Counted from the first letter of the stretch, positions 8,897 through 18,598 are shown. The stretch is 64,000 nucleotides of DNA from CAWCJL01 sp963795775 (GCA_963795775.1 CAWCJL010000003.1:744001-808000); one strand, 5' to 3'. Made by a program: numbers and translations. The notes: generated by a model from the letters alone, not told the origin.

Positions 8897-10102
8897 ATGA
8901 GCGCACCTGCCGGAGTTCTGCCCGCCTTTTCCGAACGCATCAGCCGCATCGAAGTCTCCGCCACCATGGCCGTCACGGCGGAAGCAGCCAAGCTGCGCGC
9001 CCAGGGAGTGAAGCTGGTGGATTTCGGCGCCGGCGAGCCACATTTTGCAACGCCCCGGCACATCAAGGACGCGGCCATTGCCGCCATCGAGGCGAACTTC
9101 ACCCGCTACACCGCGGTTGCCGGCATACCGGAGGTCCGGCGCGCGATCGTTGACCGCCATGCGGCCGACTTCGGTTCCGAATACACGCCGGAAGAAGCCA
9201 TCTTCACGACCGGCGGTAAGCTCGCCTTGTTTAACGCCATCCAGGTGCTGGTTGACCACGGCGATGAAATCATCCTGCCCGTCCCCTACTGGGTCTCGTT
9301 CAAGGACATCATCCAGTACGCGGGCGGCAAGGTGGTCTATCTGCCGACCAGCGAGGCCGACAACTTCCGAATCACCGCCGAGGCCATCGAGAAGGCGATC
9401 ACGCCGCGTACCAAGGCGATAATTTTGAATTCGCCGTCGAACCCTGCGGGTTCAGTGATTGCCAAGAGCGACCTGGCGCGCATCGTCAAGCTCGCGCATG
9501 ATCGCGGCATTTATCTATTGCTCGACGAGTGTTACGTCTACCTGCAGTACGAGGAGGCGCCCTTTTCCGGCGGCAGCTTCACCTACGCCAAGGATTATCT
9601 GGTCGTGCTCGGCTCGTTGTCGAAGACGTATGCGATGACCGGCTGGCGCGCTGGGTTCGCCCTTGGCCCCAAGGCGCTGATCGCAGCCATGGGTAAGCTG
9701 CAAAGCCAGTCCACCTCTTCCACTGCGGCAATCGTGCAGAAGGCCGGCGTTGCTGCGCTCAATGGATCGCAGGAGTGCGTCGCCGAAATGCGCGCGGATT
9801 ACCGTTCGCTGCGCGACAGAATCATGGAGCTGCTTCGCCAGATTCCCGGCATCACCTGCACTACGCCGGAGGGCGCGTTCTACGTCTATCCCAATGTCTC
9901 TGCCTACCTCGGCGCAAGCGGTATCCGCACTCCCTCCGAGATGGCGACGCGTCTGCTGCATGAAGCCGGCGTGGTTACGGTTCCGGGTGAGGCCTTCGGC
10001 ACCGACGAGCACATCCGGCTGTCGTACGCCGTCAGCCACGCAGATATCGAAGAAGGTCTGCGCAGGATGAGCGCGTTCTTTCAGAACCTGCAGCGCGCCT
10101 GA
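8897..10102 (+). CDS. PLP-dependent aminotransferase, aspartate aminotransferase (class I, AspB-like)
   Basis: Class I/II aminotransferase of 401 aa. The pyridoxal-phosphate lysine is K243 in SLSKTYAMTGWRAGF. SPSNPAGSV (about 179-187) holds the conserved Asn, LDECYV (about 209) the Asp that binds the pyridine nitrogen, and the C-terminal RLSYA contains the carboxylate-binding Arg. The family interconverts aspartate/2-oxoglutarate and often prephenate; substrate choice cannot be read here. It starts 54 bases after kdsB on the same strand. Confidence 0.9.
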   Translation: MSAPAGVLPAFSERISRIEVSATMAVTAEAAKLRAQGVKLVDFGAGEPHFATPRHIKDAAIAAIEANFTRYTAVAGIPEVRRAIVDRHAADFGSEYTPEEAIFTTGGKLALFNAIQVLVDHGDEIILPVPYWVSFKDIIQYAGGKVVYLPTSEADNFRITAEAIEKAITPRTKAIILNSPSNPAGSVIAKSDLARIVKLAHDRGIYLLLDECYVYLQYEEAPFSGGSFTYAKDYLVVLGSLSKTYAMTGWRAGFALGPKALIAAMGKLQSQSTSSTAAIVQKAGVAALNGSQECVAEMRADYRSLRDRIMELLRQIPGITCTTPEGAFYVYPNVSAYLGASGIRTPSEMATRLLHEAGVVTVPGEAFGTDEHIRLSYAVSHADIEEGLRRMSAFFQNLQRA

Positions 10103-10196
10103 ACAGCTATCGCAATAATGTCTCCGGGCATTTCACCGGTCGTGCGTCGTCGTTGCCGGTGGCAGCCGTCTGCTTTTCCGCTACCATAGAGCGACG

Positions 10197-11321
10197 ATGC
10201 TGAACGGTAACGACTTCCGTCCCATCATTCTTGCCGGCGGCAGCGGCACGCGGTTCTGGCCGCGCAGCCGCCGCTCCCATGCCAAGCAGGTGCTGGCATT
10301 GGATGGCGAGCGCACCATGATCCAGAGCACCGTCGATCGCCTGGCGCCGCTCGCGCGGGCGCAGGACTTCTGGGTCATCACCAACGATCTGCTAGCGCAG
10401 ACAATTCGCAGCCAGCTTGCTTCGCTTTCCGAAGCACAGATCCTATGCGAGCCGATGGCGCGCAACACCGCGCCGGCTGCGGGACTCGCGGCGTTCCTCA
10501 TCGAGCGTACCGCTCCCGATTCGATCCTCGGCATGTTTCCCGCGGATCACGTCATCAGCGACGAAGCGGAGTTTCTGCGTATTATTCAACACGGCATCGC
10601 CATCGCGGCGGCAGGCGACAACATGGTTGTGCTAGGCGTAAAGCCCACCCGGCCTGAAACCGGCTACGGCTATATCGAGACGGGTTCCGCGGCCGATCCT
10701 GCACTGGGCAACGGAGTGCTACGCGTGCGGCGCTTCACGGAAAAGCCTAACCTGCAGCGCGCCGAGTCCTTCGTGGCCTCCGGCAACTACCACTGGAACA
10801 GCGGAATCTTTCTCTGGAGCGCACGCACCCTGGCAAACGCCATGCGGGAGCACCTGCCGGAGACCGCGCCCTTGCTCGAAAAGATCGCTGCAGCGCATGG
10901 CACGGCCGCTTTTGCCGAGACCTTTCGTGCGCTGTATCCGCAGTGCGAAAACATCTCGATCGACTATGCAGTGCTCGAGCCTCGCTCCGCCAAGGGCGAG
11001 CAGCAGTCGCGCCTTTTCTGCATTCCAGCGGAGTTCGGCTGGAACGACCTGGGCTCCTGGGCAGCGCTTTACGAGCACCAACTCGCGCAGACCCCGGAAA
11101 CGCCCTCCGGCAATGTGGTCGAGGCCACGGGCCACCATGCCGCCGATGCACACGGGAATTACGCTTACAGCCCGGATAAGTTCGTAGCGCTGGTCGGGGT
11201 GCGCGACCTGGTGGTCGTCGATACCGGCGACGTGCTCCTGATCACGACACGGGACCGCTGCCAGGATGTGGGCAAAGTCACGCGGGAACTCGCCGCCGCC
11301 GGGCGCCAGGACCTGCTCTAA
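10197..11321 (+). CDS. manC: Mannose-1-phosphate guanylyltransferase
   Basis: Makes GDP-mannose from mannose-1-phosphate and GTP for surface polysaccharides. The nucleotidyltransferase signature ILAGGSGTRFWPRSR lies at about 10-24. Further family blocks are GMFPADHVI (about 112), RFTEKP (about 181) and YHWNSGIFLW (about 196). The length of 374 aa shows the short form without the C-terminal phosphomannose isomerase domain. Its stop is 7 bases from the next gene, a phosphohexomutase that would supply its substrate, which supports an operon. Confidence 0.93.
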   Translation: MLNGNDFRPIILAGGSGTRFWPRSRRSHAKQVLALDGERTMIQSTVDRLAPLARAQDFWVITNDLLAQTIRSQLASLSEAQILCEPMARNTAPAAGLAAFLIERTAPDSILGMFPADHVISDEAEFLRIIQHGIAIAAAGDNMVVLGVKPTRPETGYGYIETGSAADPALGNGVLRVRRFTEKPNLQRAESFVASGNYHWNSGIFLWSARTLANAMREHLPETAPLLEKIAAAHGTAAFAETFRALYPQCENISIDYAVLEPRSAKGEQQSRLFCIPAEFGWNDLGSWAALYEHQLAQTPETPSGNVVEATGHHAADAHGNYAYSPDKFVALVGVRDLVVVDTGDVLLITTRDRCQDVGKVTRELAAAGRQDLL

Positions 11322-11328
11322 CGGAACG

Positions 11329-12774
11329 ATGAGCGAAAACAAGGCGGTAAAGTTCGGTACGGATGGCTGGCGCGGTATCATCGCCGACGATTTCACCTTT
11401 AAAAATGTAAGGATAGCGAGCGCCGCCATCGCGACCTACGTGCTTCAGCATGAGGAGCCGGATGCAGGTATCTGCATTGGTTACGATACCCGCTTCGGCT
11501 CACGCCGCTTCGCGCAGATCGTGGCGGACGTACTGGCAAACGCCGGCATTCCCATCCGCCTGGCGCGTGGCATCACGCCTACCCCTGCGCTGTCTTACGC
11601 GGTGCGCACCGGGGGCGCCGCCGGGGGAGTGATGATCACCTCCAGCCACAATCCGTATCAGTGGAACGGAGTGAAATTCAAGGCCAGCTATGGCGGTTCC
11701 GGCAAGCCCTCGATCATGGCCGCGATTGAAAACGCAATTGGTCAGCCGCTCCCTCCTGCACGGGTGAAGGCGCCTATCGAGGAGGTGGATTTCTGCGCCC
11801 CTTATATCGAGGCCATCTCGCGCTTCGCCGATTTGGACTGCATCGCGAAATCCGGGCTTCGTTTCGCGATCGACAGTATGTACGGCGCCGGAAGCGGCAT
11901 CCTGGCCAGGATCTTCAGCCGGATCGGTGTCGAGTTCGTTGCCATTCGCGCCAACCATGACCCGCTCTTCCCTGGCATCAATCCCGAGCCCATCGAGCCC
12001 CACGTGCGAGCGCTGCAGGAAACGGTGGTAGCTGAGCACTGCCACGCCGGATTTGTGACGGATGGCGATGCCGACCGCGTGGGCGCAGTGGACGAGCACG
12101 GGAACGTGGTGGATGCGCACAAGATTTTCGCCATCCTGCTGCGCTGGCTGCTCGAACGTAAAGGTTGGCCAGGCGGCGTTACGCGCGCTTTTAACACCAC
12201 CAAGATGCTCGACCGGATTGCCGCTCGCTACGGGCGTCCGCTGTACGAGCACGGCATCGGTTTCAAATATGTCTGCGACCTGATGCTCGAGAAGGAGATC
12301 CTCATCGGTGGGGAAGAATCCGGCGGCATCGGCATCAGCCGTCATCTTCCGGAGCGCGATGGCCTGCTCAATTGCCTGCTCCTGGCCAACGTGATGGCGG
12401 ACGAAAAGCAGACCCTGGGACAGCTTGTGGAAAGCCTGCAGCAGGAGTATGGCGAGCACCACTACGGACGCATCGATCTGCACATCCCGGAAGCACTGAA
12501 GAACGCGGCGATCGCGCGCACGCGGTCGGGTGTCGAGAGTTTTGCCGGCATGCCGGTGGTGCGGGTTGAAACGATGGACGGTATGAAGTTCTTCCTCGAC
12601 AACCCAGAGGCGAAGGCGAAGCCGAATGCTGCGGAGACTTGGCTGCTGCTGCGCGCCTCCGGTACGGAGCCGCTGCTGCGGATCTATGCCGAGTCCTGCT
12701 CACAGGCATCCGTGCAGGCATTGCTGGAAGCGGCACGCACCTTCGCGCTTACCAGCGGGACAGCCCTGGAATAG
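11329..12774 (+). CDS. Phosphoglucomutase/phosphomannomutase
   Basis: Alpha-D-phosphohexomutase, 481 aa, with all four family loops: TDGWRG at 11-16, the phosphoserine loop TSSHNP with S106, the metal loop DGDADR, the sugar-binding loop GEESGG, and the C-terminal phosphate loop RASGTEP. It interconverts hexose 6- and 1-phosphates. Pairing with manC suggests it provides mannose-1-phosphate, although glucose-1-phosphate is possible too. The ATG at 11329 is preceded by manC after 7 bases; a longer in-frame start overlapping manC is less likely because MSENKAVKFGTDGWRG is the usual start pattern. Confidence 0.92.
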   Translation: MSENKAVKFGTDGWRGIIADDFTFKNVRIASAAIATYVLQHEEPDAGICIGYDTRFGSRRFAQIVADVLANAGIPIRLARGITPTPALSYAVRTGGAAGGVMITSSHNPYQWNGVKFKASYGGSGKPSIMAAIENAIGQPLPPARVKAPIEEVDFCAPYIEAISRFADLDCIAKSGLRFAIDSMYGAGSGILARIFSRIGVEFVAIRANHDPLFPGINPEPIEPHVRALQETVVAEHCHAGFVTDGDADRVGAVDEHGNVVDAHKIFAILLRWLLERKGWPGGVTRAFNTTKMLDRIAARYGRPLYEHGIGFKYVCDLMLEKEILIGGEESGGIGISRHLPERDGLLNCLLLANVMADEKQTLGQLVESLQQEYGEHHYGRIDLHIPEALKNAAIARTRSGVESFAGMPVVRVETMDGMKFFLDNPEAKAKPNAAETWLLLRASGTEPLLRIYAESCSQASVQALLEAARTFALTSGTALE

Positions 12775-12818
12775 CCCACTCCGTAACCGCTGGGGCGCCC
12801 ATCTACGCAGGACGAAAG

Positions 12819-13304
12819 CTAGCGTAGAACCCGGCTGCGCAGCCGTTCGATCACGATTCCCGGGACCAAACCATCCACCGAGCCGCCCAGCCGGAACACT
12901 TCCTTCACCAGCCGCGAACTCAGGTAGGAGTACTTCTCGGCCGGCATCATGAAGACCGTTTCCAGCTCCGGCGCGAGCCGCCGGTTCATTAAGGCCATTT
13001 GCAGCTCGTATTCGTAATCGCTGATTGCACGAATACCCCGCACGATGGCCTGTGCGTGCTGCTCGCGCACAAAGTCAATCAGGAGACCATCGAAGGTAGT
13101 CACCGACACGTTCTCGATCTCGCGCGTGGCCTCGGTCAGCATTTCCAGCCGCTCGGGCACGCCGAACAGTGGGCTCTTCTCCGAGTTCTTCAGGATCGCC
13201 ACCACCAGGTGATCAAAGATTTTAGCGCCCCTGGCAATCAGGTCCAAATGCCCGTTGGTCAGCGGGTCGAAGCTGCCCGGGTAGATAGCTTTCACGGTAT
13301 TCAC
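12819..13304 (-). CDS. coaD: Phosphopantetheine adenylyltransferase
   Basis: Penultimate step of coenzyme A synthesis: ATP plus 4'-phosphopantetheine to dephospho-CoA. The product starts VNTVKAIYPGSFDPLTNGH, which contains the T/HxGH motif, and ends with the family segment SYLSSRLVKEVFRLGG. GTG 13304 gives 161 aa, the normal size; GTG 13295 is also possible. A much longer upstream extension is not family-like. It converges on the phosphohexomutase gene and lies downstream of recA. Confidence 0.93.
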   Translation of the reverse strand: MNTVKAIYPGSFDPLTNGHLDLIARGAKIFDHLVVAILKNSEKSPLFGVPERLEMLTEATREIENVSVTTFDGLLIDFVREQHAQAIVRGIRAISDYEYELQMALMNRRLAPELETVFMMPAEKYSYLSSRLVKEVFRLGGSVDGLVPGIVIERLRSRVLR

Positions 13305-13707
13305 GTCAACCGGATTGTATGGCTGCGGGAAGAGAGACGCAATCGAGCAGCGCGCGCCAGGTACTGCGGGATCGTAATCCGCTCCAGCCCGCTCTGGCGG
13401 AAAATGGCGCATTCCGATGTGCAACGGCTGCGGTACTCTGAAATCGCTCTGGCGCGCCGGGTGTTCCCGGTGCATGGCTTCACCGCGTCCACCCCTTGAC
13501 ACCGCCGGTCGGCTCCCCCCTGACTGGCTCATGGTTGCCGCGGTGCTTGGAGCATGAGCGCACCTGCTGCTGCCACCGCCCCTCTCCAGCTACGGTTAAT
13601 GCCCGTTCCAGCAATCGGGATATGTGCCCAGACGCAACAAAGGCGCAGCCGTGAAGCTGCGCCCTTGCCGTACTGCCCTGTTACGGACCCGAGTAGCCTG
13701 CCGACGG
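13305..13707. other. Intergenic region between recA and coaD
   Basis: About 400 bases between two minus-strand genes. It contains the recA terminator candidate at 13642-13663 and presumably the coaD promoter. Open frames here have arginine/proline-rich translations and no family resemblance; I see no gene. Confidence 0.6.
13642..13663 (-). terminator. Probable recA terminator hairpin
   Basis: Perfect 8-bp stem GGCGCAGC/GCTGCGCC with a 6-base loop. On the minus strand it is followed by TTTGTTGCG, a weak T tract. It lies about 45 bases beyond the recA stop. Confidence 0.6.
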
Positions 13708-14793
13708 TTACGCCTGTGGACGGCGTGCCGGCCGTACCGCTTCCTGTGCAATGGCTGCACCGTTGACCGGCACTGGGGGCACTTCGGCGGCTTCCTTCAC
13801 CTTGCCAATGCCCAGCTTCTCCCGTAGCTGCTCGTGGATGCGGTTGAAGGTGTCGCGATGTTCCTTGAGGTACTGCCGGACGTTCTCGCGGCCCTGGCCG
13901 ATACGCTCGCCCGAGTAGCTGAACCATGCGCCGGACTTCTCGACGATGTTGTTGGCCACCGCAAGATCCAGCACGTCGCCTTCACGGGAGATGCCTTCGC
14001 CGTAGAGAATGTCAAACTCCGCCTCACGAAAAGGAGCGGCAACTTTATTCTTCACGATCTTGGTCTTGGTGCGCGAGCCCACGACCACATCGCCTTCTTT
14101 GACTGCGGCGATGCGGCGAATGTCGATGCGCACGGAGGAGTAGAACTTCAGCGCGCGGCCGCCGGTCGTGGTTTCGGGATTGCCGAACATCACGCCGATC
14201 TTTTCGCGGATTTGGTTGATGAAGATGAGGCAGGTGCGCGATTTCGACACCGTGCCGGTCAATTTGCGCAGCGCCTGCGACATAAGCCGCGCCTGAAGAC
14301 CGACGTGCGAATCGCCCATTTCGCCATCGAGTTCCGCCTTGGGGACCAGCGCCGCGACGGAGTCCACCACCAGCACATCGATCGCGCCGGAGCGCACCAG
14401 GGCCTCGGTAATCTCCAGCGCCTGCTCGCCGTAGTCGGGCTGCGAAATCAGCAGGTTATCGATGTCTACGCCCAGTTTCTTGGCGTACACCGGATCGAGC
14501 GCATGCTCGGCGTCCACAAAGGCCGCCATGCCGCCCATCTTCTGCGCTTCCGCAATGATCTGCAGCGTAATCGTGGTCTTGCCTGAAGACTCCGGCCCGA
14601 AGATCTCGACCACTCGCCCACGCGGCACGCCGCCCACGCCCAGCGCTGCGTCAAAAGAGATCGACCCGGTCGAAATCACGGAGATGGGAACGATGGCCTC
14701 TTTGCTGCCGAGGCGCATGATGGAGCCTTTACCAAACTGCTTTTCAATCTGAGAGAGCGCCAGTTCTACGGCGCGGGAACGATCATCAGCCAC
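13708..14793 (-). CDS. recA: Recombinase RecA
   Basis: ATP-dependent strand-exchange protein and LexA co-protease, 361 aa. The start MADDRSRAVELALSQIEKQFGKG is typical. Walker A is GPESSGKTT (about 65-73), and LLISQPDYGEQAL and VVDSVAALVPK (Walker B) follow. The DNA-binding loop region near INQIREKIGVMFGNPE and the C-terminal acidic/proline tail are present. It is transcribed alone. I looked for a LexA box in the 220 bases upstream and could not support one. Confidence 0.97.
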   Translation of the reverse strand: MADDRSRAVELALSQIEKQFGKGSIMRLGSKEAIVPISVISTGSISFDAALGVGGVPRGRVVEIFGPESSGKTTITLQIIAEAQKMGGMAAFVDAEHALDPVYAKKLGVDIDNLLISQPDYGEQALEITEALVRSGAIDVLVVDSVAALVPKAELDGEMGDSHVGLQARLMSQALRKLTGTVSKSRTCLIFINQIREKIGVMFGNPETTTGGRALKFYSSVRIDIRRIAAVKEGDVVVGSRTKTKIVKNKVAAPFREAEFDILYGEGISREGDVLDLAVANNIVEKSGAWFSYSGERIGQGRENVRQYLKEHRDTFNRIHEQLREKLGIGKVKEAAEVPPVPVNGAAIAQEAVRPARRPQA

Positions 14794-14898
14794 GGAAACT
14801 CTCCAATTCTGAAGGACACATTCAGGCCCACTTGGCCGAGCACAGAGCCCGAAAACCGGCTCCGTCTGAACGGTAAATTATTGCTCGCGAATAGCTCT

Positions 14899-14907
14899 AT
14901 TTTAGCA
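14899..14907 (-). promoter_or_regulatory. Candidate extended -10 element for recA
   Basis: On the minus strand the bases read TGCTAAAAT: a TG motif followed by a near-consensus -10, about 105 bases before the recA ATG. The -35 region is weak. No transcription data support it; it is chosen only on sequence and position. Confidence 0.35.
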
Positions 14908-15015
14908 CCGGCGAAGGATTGGCGAAGACGAAAAATAACTGTTTCCACATCCCGCCGCGCGCTGTCCGCGCTTCGCTTCTTTCTCCGTCCCGCAACGATC
15001 CGCGATCCTGGTTCT

Positions 15016-15219
15016 CTAGGTTCGGAAGACTTCCAGCCGTACGGCGACCGGCGCCGTCCCATCCGCCGCCGTCCCCATACGGCCCAGCACATCTTCCAGC
15101 CGCCGCAAGGTCTCGTTTTCCGTCAGGCCTACGCTCAAACACCCGTGGATCGCCGGCACGCGCGCCTCATACCCGCGATCCAGCCGCTCCAACTCGACGC
15201 GGTACGTCTTCGCAATCAT
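15016..15219 (-). CDS. HicB-like small protein without a visible HicA partner
   Basis: A 67-residue product starting MIAKTYRVELERLDRG, with the HicB/UPF0150 N-terminal pattern: a short beta strand, then EARVPAIHGCLSVGLTENE (compare the usual PELPGC..G.T.EEA) and a helix LRRLEDVLGRM. HicB antitoxins normally also carry a DNA-binding domain and sit next to hicA. Here there is neither, so it may be a free-standing regulator or a remnant. AGAGGA lies about 10 bases before the ATG. Confidence 0.65.
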   Translation of the reverse strand: MIAKTYRVELERLDRGYEARVPAIHGCLSVGLTENETLRRLEDVLGRMGTAADGTAPVAVRLEVFRT

Positions 15220-15443
15220 GATGCGGTTTCCTCTTCTGCCCGGGAACGGGCAACTCAGGAAGGATGCATCGCCGAGGAGAGCTCGCGTAATAGCACGTTT
15301 GGGCCATGCGACAATCGCCTCCCTCCGCGAGCCTCTTCCGGCTACCGAGAGGCGGAGAACGCGATTGTGACTCCATATACGGCACGTGACTGTAGAATGC
15401 GTGCGAGTATCGCAGCAACTTCATTTCCGAGGGCAAACTCTGC

Positions 15444-15941
15444 ATGACTTATCGGTCCTTGCTGTTTCCCGCTGTTTCCGTTCTTCTGGTCCCCTTCCTG
15501 CTTGCAAAGGCACAGCAGGGGCCTCCGCCACCCAACGCAGGCCAGAACGGTGGGCCACCTCCGGCGCAAGAGGAGCACCACGGGCCGATGCCGAAACCGG
15601 TGAACCTGAAAGTGCTCCCCAAGGACATTGCGCCTGAAGAACTGATCAAGATCATGCGCGGGTTCGGCGGCCAATTGGGGGTGCAATGCACGTTTTGTCA
15701 TGTGGGCAACCCCGAAACCCGGCAGATGGACTTCGCTTCCGACGAGAAGCCGACCAAAAATATCGCCCGAACCATGATGGTGATGACCAACGAGATCAAC
15801 GGGAAATATCTTTCGCAGATACAGGACCCGGATGCAACGCCGGCACAGAAAATGGTGAGCTGCGGCACCTGCCATCGCGGGAAAAGCATGCCGGCCGTGT
15901 ATACACCCCCGCAGCATGAAGAAGAGCAGCACACGCCTTAG
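15444..15941 (+). CDS. Periplasmic di-haem c-type cytochrome (reaction-centre cytochrome-like)
   Basis: Exported 165-aa protein. It has a signal peptide (about 1-23, ending AKAQ) and a proline/glutamine-rich linker. A domain follows with two haem sites, CTFCH (about 83-87) and CGTCH (about 141-145). The pattern LKVLPKD...IMRGFGGQLGVQC matches the photosynthetic reaction-centre cytochrome c family, which Acidobacteria use outside photosynthesis. The electron partner is unknown, and no oxidoreductase gene is adjacent. Confidence 0.85.
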   Translation: MTYRSLLFPAVSVLLVPFLLAKAQQGPPPPNAGQNGGPPPAQEEHHGPMPKPVNLKVLPKDIAPEELIKIMRGFGGQLGVQCTFCHVGNPETRQMDFASDEKPTKNIARTMMVMTNEINGKYLSQIQDPDATPAQKMVSCGTCHRGKSMPAVYTPPQHEEEQHTP

Positions 15942-16132
15942 AAGTAAGGCACGCGTATGTGCTCGCTGCTGGGCAATGCGGCTGTAATGATGTAATCGCT
16001 TAGGCGCCGCGGAATCGTTTAGTGACGAACTTCTCAGGCGGGCGCCGCGAAGACCTGGCAGACGGCAAATCAATACCCGGCGCCAGTCTTAATTCGCAAG
16101 CGTTCTGACTGGAAGTAGCCAGAGAAGCCCTC

Positions 16133-16588
16133 TCAGCTCTCGCGTGCGGCGGCTTCCAGTGCGGGCAGGTCCAACTTGATCATCCCCATCATGGCTTCCA
16201 TCGCCTTGGGGTGATTGACCAACTCGCCGATATGGCGGGGCACTATCTGCCAGCACAGGCCGAAGCGGTCGGTGAGCCAACCGCAGGCCATCGGCTTGCC
16301 GCCCTCGATCAACTTGCCCCAGTAGCTGTCGATCTCTTCCTGCGAGTCGCAGCGCACGAAGAACGAAAAGGCGGGGCTGAGTTGCTGCGCGGGGCCGCCG
16401 TTCAGAAAGACCATCTCCTGGCCCTCCAGCTCGATGGTGATCGTGGCAATCTTGCCCACGGGCCACGGACCGACGCCTCTGGAACGCAGCTCATCGATCT
16501 TGCGCGCATGGGGAAAAACGCTCAGGTAAAACTCTGCGGCTTCTTCGGCGTTGTCATTGAACCAGAGGAACGGAGCAACCTTGCTCAT
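16133..16588 (-). CDS. VOC-superfamily PhnB-like protein
   Basis: A 151-aa vicinal-oxygen-chelate fold protein of the PhnB/3-demethylubiquinone-methyltransferase-like group. It shows the opening PFLWFNDNAEEAAEFYLSVFP, the middle FSFFVRCDSQEEIDSYWGKL and the end DRFGLCWQIVP. Such proteins are often annotated as glyoxalase-like, but a reaction cannot be assigned. It is a single gene between the cytochrome and guaA, with its own plausible start. Confidence 0.85.
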   Translation of the reverse strand: MSKVAPFLWFNDNAEEAAEFYLSVFPHARKIDELRSRGVGPWPVGKIATITIELEGQEMVFLNGGPAQQLSPAFSFFVRCDSQEEIDSYWGKLIEGGKPMACGWLTDRFGLCWQIVPRHIGELVNHPKAMEAMMGMIKLDLPALEAAARES

Positions 16589-16790
16589 GGCTGGTATGGT
16601 ACCAGCCGGGATGTCACTGCCGAAAAGCCGAGTTTTAGGAAATTATCCTTCAATGGCGAAATTCGAGGATTAAACACGAGTGCAGTACGGCACGCTGTAT
16701 TACCGTGTGGCCTCGGGTCAGGTAAACGCCCACTTCACTTGCATGCGTCTGGATTCCTCATCGCAAACGCGCTCGTATGGATTCAGTCTC

Positions 16791-18341
16791 TCACTCCCAC
16801 TCGATCGTTCCCGGCGGCTTTGAGGTGATGTCGTAGACCACGCGGTTGATGCCGCGGATCTCGTTCACGATCCGGCTGGAGATGCGCTGCAGCACTTCGT
16901 ATGGCAACGGTACCCAGTCGGCCGTCATGCCGTCTTCGGAGTGCACGGCGCGGATGGCGCAGGTGTACGCATAGGTGCGCTGGTCGCCCATCACGCCCAC
17001 GCTCTTGACCGGCAGCAGCACAGCGAACGACTGCCAGATCTGCCGGTAGAGCCCCGCCTGCTTGATCTCGGTGACGACGATGTCGTCAGCCTCCTGTAGC
17101 AGCGCGACGCGCTCGGGCGTCACCTCGCCGAGAATGCGCACTGCGAGTCCGGGCCCGGGAAACGGCTGGCGTTCGAGGATTTCAGCCGGCATGCCCAGGT
17201 CGCGGCCAATGCGCCGGACCTCGTCTTTGAACAGGTCGCGCAGCGGCTCAATCAGCTTGAGCTTCATCGTCTCCGGCAGGCCGCCGACGTTGTGATGGCT
17301 CTTGATCGTCTGCGACGGTCCCTTCACCGACGAAGACTCGATCACGTCCGGGTAGAGTGTTCCCTGCACCAGGAAGTCCACGCCACCGGTCTGTTGCGCG
17401 ATGCGATGTGCCTCGTCGTCGAAGACGGCGATGAACTCGTTGCCGATGATCTTGCGCTTCCCTTCCGGGTCGGTCACCCCGGCGAGCTTGGACAGAAACC
17501 GCGCGCTCGCGTCCACCGCGACCAATCGTAGGCCCAGCCGTTCGCGCATCGTCTCCTGTACTTTGAAGAACTCGTTGCGCCGCAGCACGCCATTATCCAC
17601 AAACACGCACGTGAGCTGGTCGCCAATGGCGCGGTTTACCAGCACGGCGGCGACGGAGGAATCGACACCGCCGGAGAGGGCGCAGATAGCGTGGCCCGAG
17701 CCCACCTTCTCTCGGATGGAGCTGACCGTGGACTCAATGAAGTGCGCCGGCGTCCAGTCGGGGGTGGCGCCACAGATGCGGAAGAGGAAATTACGCAGGA
17801 TCTCCGTTCCCTGCTTGGTATGGTGCACCTCGGGATGGAACTGCACCGCCCAAATGCGCCGTCCCGGCGAGGCGATGCCGGCCACCGCATTGGCCGTGCG
17901 CGCCGTTAGCTGGAATCCTTCCGGCAATTCCAGCGCCTCGTCCCCATGGGACATCCACACGCCCAGGCTGGCCGGCACCTCAGCGAACAGCGCATTCTCC
18001 CGGTCAGTGACCTCCACCTCGGCATGGCCGTACTCGCGCTTCTCTGCCGACCGCACGCGGCCGCCCAGGTGGTGCACGATGAACTGCAGTCCATAGCAGA
18101 TACCCAGGACCGGCAGGCCCAACGAAAGCACCCGCGGATCGGCCGGCGGCGCATCGCGGTCGTATACCGAGCAGGGGCCGCCAGATAACACGATGCCGAT
18201 AGGCTTGTAAGCCTCTATCTCATTGAGAGACGCCGTGCACGGCAGCACCGCGGAGAAGACATTCTGCTCCCGGATACGGCGAGCGATCAGTTGAGTGTAT
18301 TGCGAACCAAAGTCGAGGATAACGATCGAGGATGTGTCCAC
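16791..18341 (-). CDS. guaA: GMP synthase (glutamine-hydrolysing)
   Basis: Converts XMP to GMP. The 516-aa product has the class I glutamine amidotransferase domain (about 5-195) with Cys82 in GICYGLQ, and His/Glu in QFHPEVHHT. An ATP-pyrophosphatase domain follows with the P-loop SGGVDSS. The C-terminal dimerisation domain ends DITSKPPGTIEWE. GTG 18341 gives the standard start DTSSIVILDFGSQYTQL; a 15-residue longer ATG start is not needed. Confidence 0.96.
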   Translation of the reverse strand: MDTSSIVILDFGSQYTQLIARRIREQNVFSAVLPCTASLNEIEAYKPIGIVLSGGPCSVYDRDAPPADPRVLSLGLPVLGICYGLQFIVHHLGGRVRSAEKREYGHAEVEVTDRENALFAEVPASLGVWMSHGDEALELPEGFQLTARTANAVAGIASPGRRIWAVQFHPEVHHTKQGTEILRNFLFRICGATPDWTPAHFIESTVSSIREKVGSGHAICALSGGVDSSVAAVLVNRAIGDQLTCVFVDNGVLRRNEFFKVQETMRERLGLRLVAVDASARFLSKLAGVTDPEGKRKIIGNEFIAVFDDEAHRIAQQTGGVDFLVQGTLYPDVIESSSVKGPSQTIKSHHNVGGLPETMKLKLIEPLRDLFKDEVRRIGRDLGMPAEILERQPFPGPGLAVRILGEVTPERVALLQEADDIVVTEIKQAGLYRQIWQSFAVLLPVKSVGVMGDQRTYAYTCAIRAVHSEDGMTADWVPLPYEVLQRISSRIVNEIRGINRVVYDITSKPPGTIEWE

Positions 18342-18463
18342 AGTAAGAGTGTAGCCGAGCGCATTCGGACGACTATGGCGTTCCAACGCTGGGACGCCGT
18401 CGATTCTGAGCGGATCGACGGATACATCCGGAAGCCAGATGACTCCTTAGCGGCCCTAGAAAA

Positions 18464-18492
18464 CAGATTCCTCGGCTTCGCTCGGGATGACA
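18464..18492 (+). repeat. REP-like element, single copy
   Basis: CAGATTCCTCGGCTTCGCTCGGGATGACA-type sequence in the 257-base gap between guaA and the membrane-protein gene. It matches the copies near 24.2, 55.7 and 57.2 kb in the core CCTCGGCT..CGCTCGGGATGACA. Confidence 0.75.
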
Positions 18493-18598
18493 CCGTTTGC
18501 GCGCTGCATGACCGCGGGACGAGGAATGCCAGGCTGTCTGATGGATTCTGCGCTCCGCTCAGAATAACGGCACGGCTAAGTCCGCAAACGGCTTTGTC

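Noticed and set aside
12819..13532. A longer coaD start at about 13532
   Set aside because: The extra 76 residues are Arg/Pro-rich and lie before the conserved start of the family.
14794..15015. LexA box upstream of recA
   Set aside because: No site with clear twofold symmetry of a known LexA type could be found by eye.
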